From Saprospiraceae bacterium (lineage in GTDB: Bacteria; Bacteroidota; Bacteroidia; Chitinophagales; Saprospiraceae): a stretch of 29,252 nt of DNA. Below are positions 17,673 to 26,050 of this stretch, piece after piece. The DNA lies in contig JADZFI010000045.1 of assembly GCA_020850025.1 (NCBI GenBank), positions 1-29,252 of the forward strand. The letters are read 5' to 3'. A program made the position numbers and the translations under genes. Within the stretch, counting starts at the first letter, position 1, and every line of letters begins with the position of its first letter. The notes beneath the pieces are model-generated. The model worked only from the letters and a program-made list of their open reading frames with translations, did no database searches and was not told the origin of the DNA.

Positions 17673-17714
17673 TGGACATTGGACGTTGGATTTTTAGACG
17701 TTGGACATTGACGG
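17673..17714. repeat. Short solo array of TTGGAC-type units (A3)
   Basis: Six degenerate 7-base units of the TGGACAT/TGGACGT kind match the arms of the two inverted repeats at 11164 and 14231, but the A-type loop and a matching second arm are absent. It lies in the putative 5' leader of the TonB receptor gene and ends 34 bases before its ATG. It looks like a remnant or a solo arm. Confidence 0.65.
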
Positions 17715-17748
17715 AGATTCGCGTTCGGCAGGGACAACTAATTAAGCT

Positions 17749-20214
17749 ATGAAATCAAATTACTTTCTGCCACTGGTGGTGGTAGTGCTCACCTCTTTGG
17801 GGGTTTCGGCACAAAAAATTGCCGGAACCGTGCTGGAAGCCAGTGGCCAGCCTGCCGGATATGCTACTGTGACCCTCCATCAGGTAACTGATTCCGTGCT
17901 GGTTAAAGGCGCCATCACCGGCGACGACGGGTCTTTTGAAATTCAGGGCGCTGCCGTCGGAAGATACTTTCTAAAAGCCAACCTTATGGGCGCCGGCGGT
18001 GAATCTACACCTGCTTTTGACTATGATGGCGGAAATAAGACCATAGAAGCCATTTCTCTCCGGTCTGATGAAAATAAATTGGCTGAAGTTACGGTCGTTG
18101 CCCGCAAACCTCCGGTAGAAGTAAAAGCCGACAAAACCATTCTCAATGTAGAAGGTACGGTCAATTCCACTGGTTTGAATGCCCTGGAATTGCTCCGTAA
18201 AGCGCCGGGCGTTACCGTTGATAACAATGAAAATGTAAGTGTCCGTGGTAAAAATGCCGTGAAAATCATGATCGACGGCCGGGATGTGCCGCTCGACGGT
18301 AAAGAGCTGGCGGCATTGCTGAAAGGCACTCAGGCTTCAGATATTGCCAATATCGAGATCATTTCCAACCCCTCTGCCAAATATGATGCAGCCGGTAATG
18401 CCGGGATCATCAATATCCGGATGAAGAAAAACAAGGCTTTCGGCACCAATGGCAACTTCGGGCTGGAAGGTATCTATGGCGAAACTTTTAAAGCCGGCGG
18501 CAACGTCAGCCTGAACCACCGGGCAAAGAAATTCAATGCCTTCGGGAGTTTTAATGCACACCATGGCGACTGGCACAACACCCAATACTTCCATCGGGAA
18601 CAATATCTGGATGACTTGCGGTCCGATGGACAGCAGGGAGAGGACTGGCGGGTATTTGAACAGAGCAACAAAGAATACAGCGAAAACAGATACCGGGGGT
18701 ATCGCGCCGGTGTAGACTGGTTCCTTAACAGCAAACACACGGCGGGGGTACTGGTAAACGGCAGCATGAACCCGGGAGGCTGGCACTCCAGCAGCATAAC
18801 AAAGATAAGCGATCTGCACAGCATTAACAGGATAGATTCATTGCTGGTGGCCACCAACGACATGGAAAACGACCGGAATGACCTGAACATTAACCTGAAC
18901 TATCGCTTTGCCGATACTGCCGGCCATACCCTGAATATTGACCTGGATAAGGGCTCTTATCGCATTCGCGGCGCCAGTTTCCAGCCCAACTATTACCGCT
19001 CTGCCGACAACTCCGAAATCCTGCGCGAGGCCATTTACCGAAATAGCACACCCACCGACATCAACATCATGACAGCGCGGGTGGATTACGAGCAGAAACT
19101 TTGGAAGGGTACGCTGGGCCTGGGTGGCAAGATTTCGGATGTGGAAACCTTCAACACCTTTGATTTTTTCAATGTGCAAAACGGCATTCCGGTGAAAAAC
19201 GAAACCCAGAGCAACTCTGTGGATTACAAAGAACGAACCAATGCGGCTTATATCAACTATAACCGGGCATTTGGTAAAAAATGGAACATTCAGGCCGGAT
19301 TGCGACTGGAAAACACAGATTACAAGGGTATAGGGAAGGATTCTGTGTTCACCAACAACTACACGGAGTTGTTCCCGAGTGCAGCTGTAACCTATTCCAT
19401 CAACAAAAAACTGGGTTTGAATGCTACCTACAGCCGTCGTATTGACCGGCCGAGTTACCAGGATTTGAATCCGTTTGAAAACAAGTTGGATGAACTGACC
19501 TACCAAAAAGGCAATCCCATGTTGTTGCCGCAGTTCACCAACTCTATCGAACTCAGCCCTACGTTTAACGGATTCCCGGTGCTTACCATCGGGTATAGCC
19601 ATACCAACGATGTATTCACCCAAATCCTGAAACGAGATGTTCGCGACACCCGGGCCACCTTCATGACACAGGAGAATCTGGCAGACCAGAGAAACTGGAC
19701 CATCAGCCTGAACGCCCCAACCCCAATAGCCAAATGGTGGGATGGCTTTGTGAGCATCACCGCATTCCGCAGCCATTTCCGGGCCGATTTCAGCACGCCG
19801 GAAACCCCGGATTTTGTGGTGGATCAGGCGTATAATGCCTTCAATGCCTTCGCGGAACAAAACATAAAGCTGCCCAAAGGCTTTGGCCTGCAAATTTCAG
19901 GCTGGTACAACAGCCGCGCTTTCTGGGGCACGCTGCGCAGCAAACCACAAGGCGCTATGGACATCGGCTTGCGCAAGAAAGTGCTGCACGACAAAGGCGA
20001 ACTGCGCTTGCGCGTAGGCGATGTGCTCGGAACAGCAGGCTGGGGAGGCGAAAACCTGTTCAGTCCCGGACTCAAAATGCTGGCCAACGGCACATGGGAA
20101 AGTCAAACGGTAACCCTCAATTTCTCCTACCGTTTCGGCTCCACCGAGGTAAAAGACGCCCGCCAGCGCAAAACAGGCCTCGAAGACGAGAAGAACAGAG
20201 TGAAAGGAAAGTAA
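17749..20214 (+). CDS. TonB-dependent receptor, outer-membrane beta-barrel family (PF14905-like)
   Basis: An 821-residue protein with a signal peptide (MKSNYFLPLVVVVLTSLGVS, cleaved near AQK). An N-terminal carboxypeptidase-regulatory-like domain follows (about 23-110; GQPAGYATVTLHQVTDSVLVKG). A short plug comes next (about 115-225; VEVKADKTILNVEG, ALELLRKAPGVTVDNN, IMIDGRDVPLDGKEL, NPSAKYDAAGNAGIINI). The remainder is a barrel of the OMP_b-brl_3 kind, with the usual SRRIDRPSYQDLNPF motif and an ALGNP-like KGNPML. This family differs from SusC and normally has no SusD partner, and none is present here. Its ligand cannot be told from the sequence. The gene ends exactly where an inverted repeat begins. 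Confidence 0.9.
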   Translation: MKSNYFLPLVVVVLTSLGVSAQKIAGTVLEASGQPAGYATVTLHQVTDSVLVKGAITGDDGSFEIQGAAVGRYFLKANLMGAGGESTPAFDYDGGNKTIEAISLRSDENKLAEVTVVARKPPVEVKADKTILNVEGTVNSTGLNALELLRKAPGVTVDNNENVSVRGKNAVKIMIDGRDVPLDGKELAALLKGTQASDIANIEIISNPSAKYDAAGNAGIINIRMKKNKAFGTNGNFGLEGIYGETFKAGGNVSLNHRAKKFNAFGSFNAHHGDWHNTQYFHREQYLDDLRSDGQQGEDWRVFEQSNKEYSENRYRGYRAGVDWFLNSKHTAGVLVNGSMNPGGWHSSSITKISDLHSINRIDSLLVATNDMENDRNDLNINLNYRFADTAGHTLNIDLDKGSYRIRGASFQPNYYRSADNSEILREAIYRNSTPTDINIMTARVDYEQKLWKGTLGLGGKISDVETFNTFDFFNVQNGIPVKNETQSNSVDYKERTNAAYINYNRAFGKKWNIQAGLRLENTDYKGIGKDSVFTNNYTELFPSAAVTYSINKKLGLNATYSRRIDRPSYQDLNPFENKLDELTYQKGNPMLLPQFTNSIELSPTFNGFPVLTIGYSHTNDVFTQILKRDVRDTRATFMTQENLADQRNWTISLNAPTPIAKWWDGFVSITAFRSHFRADFSTPETPDFVVDQAYNAFNAFAEQNIKLPKGFGLQISGWYNSRAFWGTLRSKPQGAMDIGLRKKVLHDKGELRLRVGDVLGTAGWGGENLFSPGLKMLANGTWESQTVTLNFSYRFGSTEVKDARQRKTGLEDEKNRVKGK

Positions 20215-20356
20215 GTGTTTGAGTTTACGAGTGTTCGAGTGTTCGGGTTGGCGCTCGGCTTGGTAGTTCAAGGAGTCTTTGCAAAAAGGCGTCAGCCTTA
20301 GAAAATACCAGGCCGAACGCCAACTCAAACACTCGAACACCCAAATACTCGAACAC
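20214..20356. repeat. Inverted repeat element B1 after the TonB receptor gene
   Basis: Arms of 51 positions (20215-20265 and 20306-20356) are complementary with 9 mismatches, most of them transitions that still allow G-U pairing. The left arm is a run of octamers (AGTGTTTG, AGTTTACG, AGTGTTCG, AGTGTTCG, GGTTGGCG). It begins on the last base of the receptor's TAA stop. The 40-base loop ends in GCAAAAAGGCGTCAGCC, a motif that reappears in variant form at the window's right end. Confidence 0.9.
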
Positions 20357-20400
20357 TTTTCAAGATAATGAAAGTTTGATTTGGTTTATCGGAGAAAGTA

Positions 20401-20434
20401 ACCCCGCCGTCGGAAAGATGCGCGGGGTTTTTTA
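20401..20434 (+). terminator. Intrinsic terminator after the TonB receptor gene
   Basis: A 7-bp stem ACCCCGC (20401-20407) / GCGGGGT (20422-20428) is followed by a run of six T. It lies between two convergent genes and points toward the + strand transcript. Confidence 0.8.
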
Positions 20435-20485
20435 TTGATGTTATTATACCATACCGTATCGGGAAAATCGCCTTTGCAATAGTCT

Positions 20486-22978
20486 TTACCCAGAAGTCAC
20501 CACCCATTTTACCAGCCAGCGATTCCCATTGGTGCTGGTACATTCCATCCAATACACGCCGGGTGGCCAAATTGCTTTCAGGGTTATTTCCGGTGTGCCG
20601 GGGTTTGTATTTTCATACATCAGGGCGCCTGTTGATGAAAATACCCGGATGTTGGCCGGTTGTGCACCGGTGAGTCTGAGATAAGCGGTTTCGCCCGATA
20701 CTACCGGATTAGGCCAGTATTGGAAGGTCTCTTCCGACTGAATATCTATGGCGTCAACAGTTACACCAATGGTATATTGCAATACGGCATAACAACCCGC
20801 CTGATCAGTGATGGTAGTGGAGTATGATCCGGGGAGCAGGTTAAAAAGCGAATTGGGCAGTGGCGGATTAACGCCTCCCGTGATGCTGTCGAACACGATG
20901 CTCCCATCTGCGCAGGTGGGACAGGAAGCATTTTGAATGGCGTAATGCCACTGAAAAGGTTCAGGCGAGGTGATGGTGGCGGAGGTAGTGGCGGTGCAAC
21001 CGTATGCATCAGTAACCGTCAGATAATAGTTGCCTGCCTGAAGGTTATAGGGGAACCAGGGGCTTGGGCCGGAACCCTGATAAAAATACGGGGAGGTGCC
21101 GCCGGAGGCATTGCCTTCTATCCAACCGTCGAAGCCGCCATAGCAGGAAACGTGGTGTACGATGGGATCCATTACGATGGGGTCAGGTTCAACGATCACT
21201 ACGGTATCTGTAACCTCCACATTATTCGAACTGGTGGCAAAGAGCACATAAGTGCCTGCAGCGAGTTGGGAGAGCGATGTGCCGGTTGTATCCCCATTGT
21301 CCCAATATACTGCATAGGGTGGGCACAGATCCGGAGCCAGATGTATGGAGCCGGAGTTAGAGCCCGGACAGGGAGAGGTTTCGCTTTGGTTGGCATTCAG
21401 CGAAAGCAAATGTTCGAAAGGGCCAATGTCTGCGATACCGTTTGCTATACGGGGGCGACCATCGGAGTCAAACATGAGGTTCAAACTGTCGGGAACCGCA
21501 TTATTGCCGGCATTGATAAGTGGCGAGCAAGCTGATACATGAAAATCGGCCTGAAGCGTATCTGCAAACAGGGGGTCTACCTCAAACAGATTTCCCTCGT
21601 GACAATAAACATTCTGAGCTGCCCCATCAAATTTGTGACATTCGGAATGATTGAACAAGGAATGGTAGAGGTGATACTCGGCTCCTCCTGAAAAAAATAC
21701 GCCACTTTGAGAAGTTTGTGGCCGCTCAATCAGAATGGAATTGACAAGAAAGACGTCTATTGTAGGTGTTGCACTGATTTCCCAACCGAAGTTTTTATAG
21801 AACAAACAATGGTTAAAATACGCATCATTCTCAGGTGCATCAGTTTTGAGGCTCATAGTGGGGGTGTTAGAAGGGTTTTGGCCGGCATTTTCATTAAAAA
21901 TACAGTGATTGAATTGCACGTTCAATGGCGTTTCATTAAACACATGCATAAAGACTGTGGGCTGCCCGTTTTGCTCAAATTCACAGAATTCAAATAAAAA
22001 AAACGGCTCCTCCAGAATGGCGCCAAAGCCCTGGTATAAATACCAAATCGTAAAATCGCTGTTACCTTTGAATACGCATTTGGAAAACCGAACAGAATAC
22101 GGACTGTCCATTTTTTCAATCCCGACGGTTGCCCCCCGGAGGTTGCGGTTATCAAAGAATTGACAATTGTCAAAAGCGACGTCCTGATGGACTCTGAGCC
22201 ATACAGCTATTCCGGAGGCCGGAGCAAAATTCTCCCGGAAAACGCAGTTTTTGACCTCCAGATCAAAAGGCTGTTCGAAGTAATTTTCCATGCAGAATCC
22301 ACCTCCATAGGTTTTGGAAATATTTTGTTCAAAAACACAATCATTCAGGCGCACAATAGCCATTCCGCCTTCGCGTCCATTGGCGAACAAACCGCCGCCC
22401 TGATAGGCTGCCCGGTTTCGCCTGAAAACACAATGCTCTATACTCAACTCTGCATAGCCAAAATGCTCTCCATCCACATACACCCCGCCTCCGGATCGGG
22501 TAGGGCGGTGTGCATCGGCGGCTGGATCTGGATCGTTAGCGTTGCCTTCCTCAAAAATGAGTCCGTCCAGCCGTGTTTTGTCGTTCGGACTATAGGTGTA
22601 CAGGATGGTGAAGGAATTGTCGGTGGTGTCGTTTGGCGTCCCGATATCGCCGCTCAGGATGGTGGGATTTTCAGTCCAGTTGCGCTGTTCCAGGGCGGTT
22701 TCCGTACCGTTGAAGCCGCCGTATACGGCTACACCGCTGGGCAAATCGAAATAGGCAAAGCGGTCGTTGTTGGTGGTGGGTTTGTAGGCGCCTTCGGCCA
22801 CCCAGATCTGGTCGCCATTTTTCGCGACGGTAAGCGCTTGTTGTAAACGGATAAACGCATTGTTCCAGGAGCTGCCGGTACCGGCGCCGGTGGCGTTTTG
22901 GTTAACGTAATAAATGGTTTGAGCGGAAAGCAGTTGCCCAACACAGCAGGCAATACAAATGAGCAGGGATTTTTTCAT
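20486..22978 (-). CDS. T9SS-secreted beta-helix protein with SprB-like repeats
   Basis: Counted from the ATG whose A is at 22978, this is an 830-residue protein with a signal peptide (MKKSLLICIACCVGQLLSAQ). A longer frame starting at 23020 would bury the signal peptide. The first about 500 residues are a right-handed parallel beta-helix of the polymorphic/DUF1565 kind: IYYVNQNATGAGTGSSWNNA, many short N/C-F-x-x-N rungs, and the closing SPLINAGNNAVPDSL ... DIGPFE. Residues about 530-740 hold two to three SprB-like repeats (GSNSGSIHLAPD, CYGGFDGWIEGNASGGTSPY, CPTCADGSIVFDSITGG). The end is a T9SS sorting domain (YWPNPVVSGETAYLRL ... GVYWMEC). It is probably an adhesin or another surface protein; a lyase activity is possible but I see no catalytic motif. 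Confidence 0.82.
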   Translation of the reverse strand: MKKSLLICIACCVGQLLSAQTIYYVNQNATGAGTGSSWNNAFIRLQQALTVAKNGDQIWVAEGAYKPTTNNDRFAYFDLPSGVAVYGGFNGTETALEQRNWTENPTILSGDIGTPNDTTDNSFTILYTYSPNDKTRLDGLIFEEGNANDPDPAADAHRPTRSGGGVYVDGEHFGYAELSIEHCVFRRNRAAYQGGGLFANGREGGMAIVRLNDCVFEQNISKTYGGGFCMENYFEQPFDLEVKNCVFRENFAPASGIAVWLRVHQDVAFDNCQFFDNRNLRGATVGIEKMDSPYSVRFSKCVFKGNSDFTIWYLYQGFGAILEEPFFLFEFCEFEQNGQPTVFMHVFNETPLNVQFNHCIFNENAGQNPSNTPTMSLKTDAPENDAYFNHCLFYKNFGWEISATPTIDVFLVNSILIERPQTSQSGVFFSGGAEYHLYHSLFNHSECHKFDGAAQNVYCHEGNLFEVDPLFADTLQADFHVSACSPLINAGNNAVPDSLNLMFDSDGRPRIANGIADIGPFEHLLSLNANQSETSPCPGSNSGSIHLAPDLCPPYAVYWDNGDTTGTSLSQLAAGTYVLFATSSNNVEVTDTVVIVEPDPIVMDPIVHHVSCYGGFDGWIEGNASGGTSPYFYQGSGPSPWFPYNLQAGNYYLTVTDAYGCTATTSATITSPEPFQWHYAIQNASCPTCADGSIVFDSITGGVNPPLPNSLFNLLPGSYSTTITDQAGCYAVLQYTIGVTVDAIDIQSEETFQYWPNPVVSGETAYLRLTGAQPANIRVFSSTGALMYENTNPGTPEITLKAIWPPGVYWMECTSTNGNRWLVKWVVTSG

Positions 22979-23004
22979 CGGTCGGCGGATTTTAAAGGCC
23001 CGAT

Positions 23005-23012
23005 CAAAATTA
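23005..23012 (-). promoter_or_regulatory. Candidate -7 element for the beta-helix gene
   Basis: On the - strand the sequence reads TAATTTTG, a perfect TAnnTTTG box, 26 bases before the start codon. The expected upstream TTG/TTTG box is only partly matched (TTTCG about 21 bases away), so the assignment is tentative. Confidence 0.35.
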
Positions 23013-23061
23013 GGCCACACTACTCTCCTTCCCCGAAAAAAATGAGCTTATGTCGGATTTG

Positions 23062-23173
23062 CGGCTTACGGTAGACGGTGTATCCCGGAACTCCGTTCCG
23101 GGCAAACTAGCAGGGTCCGTCCACTGTAAGCCGTCCACCGTAAGCCGTCCACCGTCTACCGTTCATCGTTCAC
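23062..23173. repeat. Inverted repeat element C2 overlapping the cyclase stop codon
   Basis: The left arm 23062-23078 pairs with 23131-23147 (one mismatch in 17). The right side is eight consecutive heptamers from 23118 to 23173 (CGTCCAC, TGTAAGC, CGTCCAC, CGTAAGC, CGTCCAC, CGTCTAC, CGTTCAT, CGTTCAC). The last of these code for the final residues and stop codon of the cyclase gene. Between the arms lies a perfect 8-bp hairpin with a 3-base loop (23084-23091 / 23095-23102). Confidence 0.88.
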
Positions 23174-25543
23174 AATGAAATACATATCCACCTGTCCTTT
23201 GTTGTGTACGTCTTTTTGGCCGCGGTGTTCTGCTTTGTACAGGTGTTTGACAGCTTCTGCGGTGGCGTTGGAAATATTTACCCGCCCGGGTTCGCCGTGT
23301 TCTTCGAGGCGGGCTGCCAGGGTAACGGCATCTCCCCAGATATCGTAGGCGAACTTGTTTTTGCCAATTACACCAGCCATTACAGGGCCGGTGTGTATGC
23401 CGATGCGCATTTCGGTCAGGAAGGAGTCCGGGTTGGCCTCGCGACGATTTTTCAGCCATTCCGACATTTCAAGGGCGGCGCGTACGGCATCTGCGGCGTG
23501 GGTATCGTTGGGGATGGGCAGCCCTCCGGCACACATATAGGCGTCGCCGATGGTTTTGATCTTTTCCAGCCCATGGCGTTCGCATATTTCATCGAAAGCC
23601 AGGAAACATTCGTTGAGCTCGTCAATCAATTGTTCTGGAGTTAGTCGGGCAGATAAACTTGTGAAATTGACAAAATCACTGAACAGTACGGTGGCAGCAG
23701 GGTAAAAGCGCGGGGTGGCTTGTCCGCTGGTTTTAAGCTCGGCGGCAACCTCTTCCGGCAGGATATTGCGCAACAGGCTGTCGCTTTTCCGTTTTTCCTC
23801 TTCGATTTGGCGTTTTTGGGCCTGAATTTGCCGATTCTGACTTTCCACGCGGCGTTTGGCTCTGCGGGTAAACCACCAGGAAATACCTACCACTATAAGG
23901 AATAGTAACAGGGCTAATCCAAGAATATAGGCAAAGCGGCGGAAGCTGGCTTCCTGCTCGGTTTGGTAGGCTTGTTCCCTTTGGATGCGTTCCAGTTCCT
24001 GGGAGCGTCGTGTACTGTCGGCCTGGTTTTGGGCTCGTTCAATTTGTTCTTTTTCCCGCAGTTCAAGAATTACCCGGCTTTGTTTTTCGGCATTCAACTG
24101 CTCAGCTGCCAGTCGTAGCTGGGCTCGTGCCTGTAGCGCCTGCAGGGTTTGCTCCCGCAGTTTGGCCTGGTCGGCATCTTTTTGCGCTTCAAGCAGCCGC
24201 ACTTCGTCCTCCTTGCGTCGCGCTTCGAGCTCCAGATTTTTGTTTTGAAGTTCAAGTCGTTCCCTTTCAAATTTGACCTGATTCAATTCAAGGTCTTTAA
24301 AGTTTTGCCGGGCAATTAAAAACTTGATTTGTCCTTCGGCCGCAGAAAGCAGGGCGCGCTGTTGCGTCAAGCGTTGCTCCCGGCTCATGTCTTCCTGGCG
24401 TATTTCGTCCAGGACATTCAAATACGCCTGATAATATTCAAACGCTTTTTCGAAGTCATAAAGGTCGTGGTACAAATCAGCGCCAGTGCGGTAAGCCTCT
24501 GCAAGCACTTGTTTCTGTTTGGTATCTTTGGCGTATTGAATGGCTAGCTGGTTGTGGGAGAGGGCATTGTATATGTCGTTACTACTAAAATACACTGAGG
24601 CAAGGAGGTGTTCCAGATTGGCCAGGGAGGTGTAGTCTTTTCTGGATGCCAGCAGTTTCTGGGCTTTGAGCAGGTATTCAATGCCGCGTTTTGTTTCGCC
24701 GGTATTGTGAAGGGCTATGCCCATATTGGCCCATAAAACTTCCGGATAATCACAGGGGATATAGCTGCATTGCATCTCGGATTTCCGGAAATATTCCAGC
24801 GCCTTTGGGTAGTCTTTTAAACTGGCATATTGTCGGCCGAGGTTGTTGTAAAGAACTGACTGCTCCTGGGTGGTGCCGGAGGTTTCAATAATATCCTGGA
24901 GCAACAAATAGTAGTACAGACTTTTGCCGGCATCCCCGGCGATATCGTACGCTCTGGCGCGTTTCTGGTAGATTTGAACCAAACGCGGATTGTTTCTCTG
25001 CTCTTTGAATTTGGAGATCAGCCCCTTGTAAAGGATTTCCGCACTGTCGAAGCGCATGTCGTACAAACAGGCATCTGCAGCTTTTTCCCTTGTCTCGTCA
25101 TCTTCAGGCTTTAAGGCCAGCACATCCCGGTAATATCTGTGGGCTGCGGTGTACAATTTTTCCCCGAAGAACAGGTCGCCAATAGCGGTTTTGACGGTCA
25201 ATTGCATGGCAGTATTGCCGGAATTTTCCAGTTTGGCTTCGGCCTCCAGATAGTATTGAAGCGCCTCCTGCGGCCTGCCGGTGCGGGCACACACTTCGCC
25301 AATCATGACAAATGCGCGCACAATACCGCCATCATATCGCAAACTACGGGCCATGGAGAGACTGCGCTGAGCCAGGCTTTCCCGTTGAGAATCGCTGTGG
25401 GTGCGACGAGCCTGCTCCAAAACCTCATCCACCTCTGCCGTAATACGCTCAATATCTTCCGGCGTTTGGGCAAAAGCGGTAAAGGGGATGCTCCATAAAA
25501 GGCAATATGCCAGAGCAATTCTCGCTATAAGGAGTGGATTCAC
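23156..25543 (-). CDS. TPR-containing membrane class III adenylate/guanylate cyclase
   Basis: A 795-residue protein with a signal peptide (MNPLLIARIALAYCLLWSIP, cleaved near AFAQ). A periplasmic region of TPR repeats follows (about 50-390), then a long charged coiled coil (about 395-530), one membrane segment (about 533-555) and a second short coiled coil. A cytoplasmic class III cyclase domain ends the protein (about 610-795). Visible catalytic positions are metal-binding Asp623 (LFSDFVNF) and Asp667 (IGDAYM), and the base-recognition pair Lys663 and Asp734 (YDIWG), which favours ATP. Arg745 is present, but the usual transition-state Asn four residues before it is Thr741 (WGDAVTLAAR). It likely makes cAMP in response to a signal or protein partner in the periplasm. 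The last residues and stop codon lie inside a heptamer repeat array, so the original C-terminus may have been altered. Confidence 0.88.
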   Translation of the reverse strand: MNPLLIARIALAYCLLWSIPFTAFAQTPEDIERITAEVDEVLEQARRTHSDSQRESLAQRSLSMARSLRYDGGIVRAFVMIGEVCARTGRPQEALQYYLEAEAKLENSGNTAMQLTVKTAIGDLFFGEKLYTAAHRYYRDVLALKPEDDETREKAADACLYDMRFDSAEILYKGLISKFKEQRNNPRLVQIYQKRARAYDIAGDAGKSLYYYLLLQDIIETSGTTQEQSVLYNNLGRQYASLKDYPKALEYFRKSEMQCSYIPCDYPEVLWANMGIALHNTGETKRGIEYLLKAQKLLASRKDYTSLANLEHLLASVYFSSNDIYNALSHNQLAIQYAKDTKQKQVLAEAYRTGADLYHDLYDFEKAFEYYQAYLNVLDEIRQEDMSREQRLTQQRALLSAAEGQIKFLIARQNFKDLELNQVKFERERLELQNKNLELEARRKEDEVRLLEAQKDADQAKLREQTLQALQARAQLRLAAEQLNAEKQSRVILELREKEQIERAQNQADSTRRSQELERIQREQAYQTEQEASFRRFAYILGLALLLFLIVVGISWWFTRRAKRRVESQNRQIQAQKRQIEEEKRKSDSLLRNILPEEVAAELKTSGQATPRFYPAATVLFSDFVNFTSLSARLTPEQLIDELNECFLAFDEICERHGLEKIKTIGDAYMCAGGLPIPNDTHAADAVRAALEMSEWLKNRREANPDSFLTEMRIGIHTGPVMAGVIGKNKFAYDIWGDAVTLAARLEEHGEPGRVNISNATAEAVKHLYKAEHRGQKDVHNKGQVDMYFIVNDER

Positions 25544-25566
25544 AACGCGAAGAAAAGGAATTTTTA

Positions 25567-25594
25567 CTTACGACTTACGATGTACGACTTACGA
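25567..25594. repeat. Left heptamer arm (D) of the repeat pair flanking the four-helix-bundle gene
   Basis: Four heptamers, CTTACGA, CTTACGA, TGTACGA, CTTACGA, lie between the divergent cyclase and four-helix-bundle genes. Positions 25570-25587 are an exact 18-base inverted match to 26024-26041, on the other side of the small gene. Confidence 0.88.
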
Positions 25595-25602
25595 TTGGGG
25601 TG

Positions 25603-25633
25603 TTGCTTATTCCAGGGTTTTGGAATAACTTTG
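25603..25633 (+). promoter_or_regulatory. Promoter of the four-helix-bundle gene, with overlapping hairpin
   Basis: TTG (25603-25605) and a perfect TAnnTTTG box, TAACTTTG (25626-25633), are 20 bases apart, an excellent match to the Bacteroidota promoter pattern. The ATG follows 21 bases later. A perfect 8-bp inverted repeat, TTATTCCA (25607-25614) / TGGAATAA (25621-25628), fills the spacer and overlaps the -7 box. That is where an operator for an autoregulator could lie. The promoter is inside the repeat-bounded segment, so the gene carries its own promoter. Confidence 0.5.
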
Positions 25634-25654
25634 GAAAATATTCAATTTATCCAA

Positions 25655-26050
25655 ATGAAAGAAGATCAGTGGAATCACAGATCCAAGCATTTTGCCTTGG
25701 CGGTTATTGAATTGGTAAGGCAATTTCCCAAAGATCCAGCTTATTGGACCATAGGCAGACAACTAATAGATGCTGCAACTTCCGCTGCAGCTAACTACAG
25801 GGCAATTAAGAGAGCCAAGTCTACTAAAGACTTTATCAACAAGCTTAAAATTGTTGAAGAGGAACTAGACGAAAGTATGTTCTGGTTGGAACTTACTGTA
25901 GGGGTTTCCACAGAGTGGAGAACTTCAGTTGCCCCGATTTATAAAGAGGCCAATGAGCTCTTAAGCATCACCATAGCCTCCATTAAGACCTCCCGTAACA
26001 AACAGAATAATGTACCAGGTACATCGTACATCGTAAGTCGTCCGTCGTAA
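25655..26050 (+). CDS. Four-helix-bundle protein, S23 rRNA / IVP family
   Basis: A 131-residue protein of the four-helix-bundle family named after ORFs in 23S rRNA intervening sequences (S23/IVP). Hallmarks are FALAVIELVRQFP, YWTIGRQLIDAATSAAANYRA, the RAKSTKDFINKLKIVEEELDES segment and FWLELTV. I chose the ATG at 25655; the ATG at 25580 lies inside the left repeat arm and upstream of the promoter. The function of the family is not known; the related Avd protein binds RNA and reverse transcriptase in diversity-generating retroelements. The last eight or so codons (TSYIVSRPS) are made of the right-hand heptamer repeat, and the stop codon arises within it. It is the only + strand gene in a - strand block and is framed by inverted repeats, which suggests a mobile or formerly mobile unit. 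Confidence 0.88.
   Translation: MKEDQWNHRSKHFALAVIELVRQFPKDPAYWTIGRQLIDAATSAAANYRAIKRAKSTKDFINKLKIVEEELDESMFWLELTVGVSTEWRTSVAPIYKEANELLSITIASIKTSRNKQNNVPGTSYIVSRPS

Noticed and set aside
17305..17679. A 124-codon - strand frame in the gap before the TonB receptor gene
   Set aside because: It overlaps the terminator and the candidate promoter, and no domain is visible.
18838..19893. A 351-codon antisense frame in the TonB receptor gene
   Set aside because: A shadow of the receptor barrel, with no motif.
20933..21535. A 200-codon + strand frame opposite the beta-helix gene
   Set aside because: The - strand protein has a signal peptide, repeats and a sorting domain; the + frame has none.
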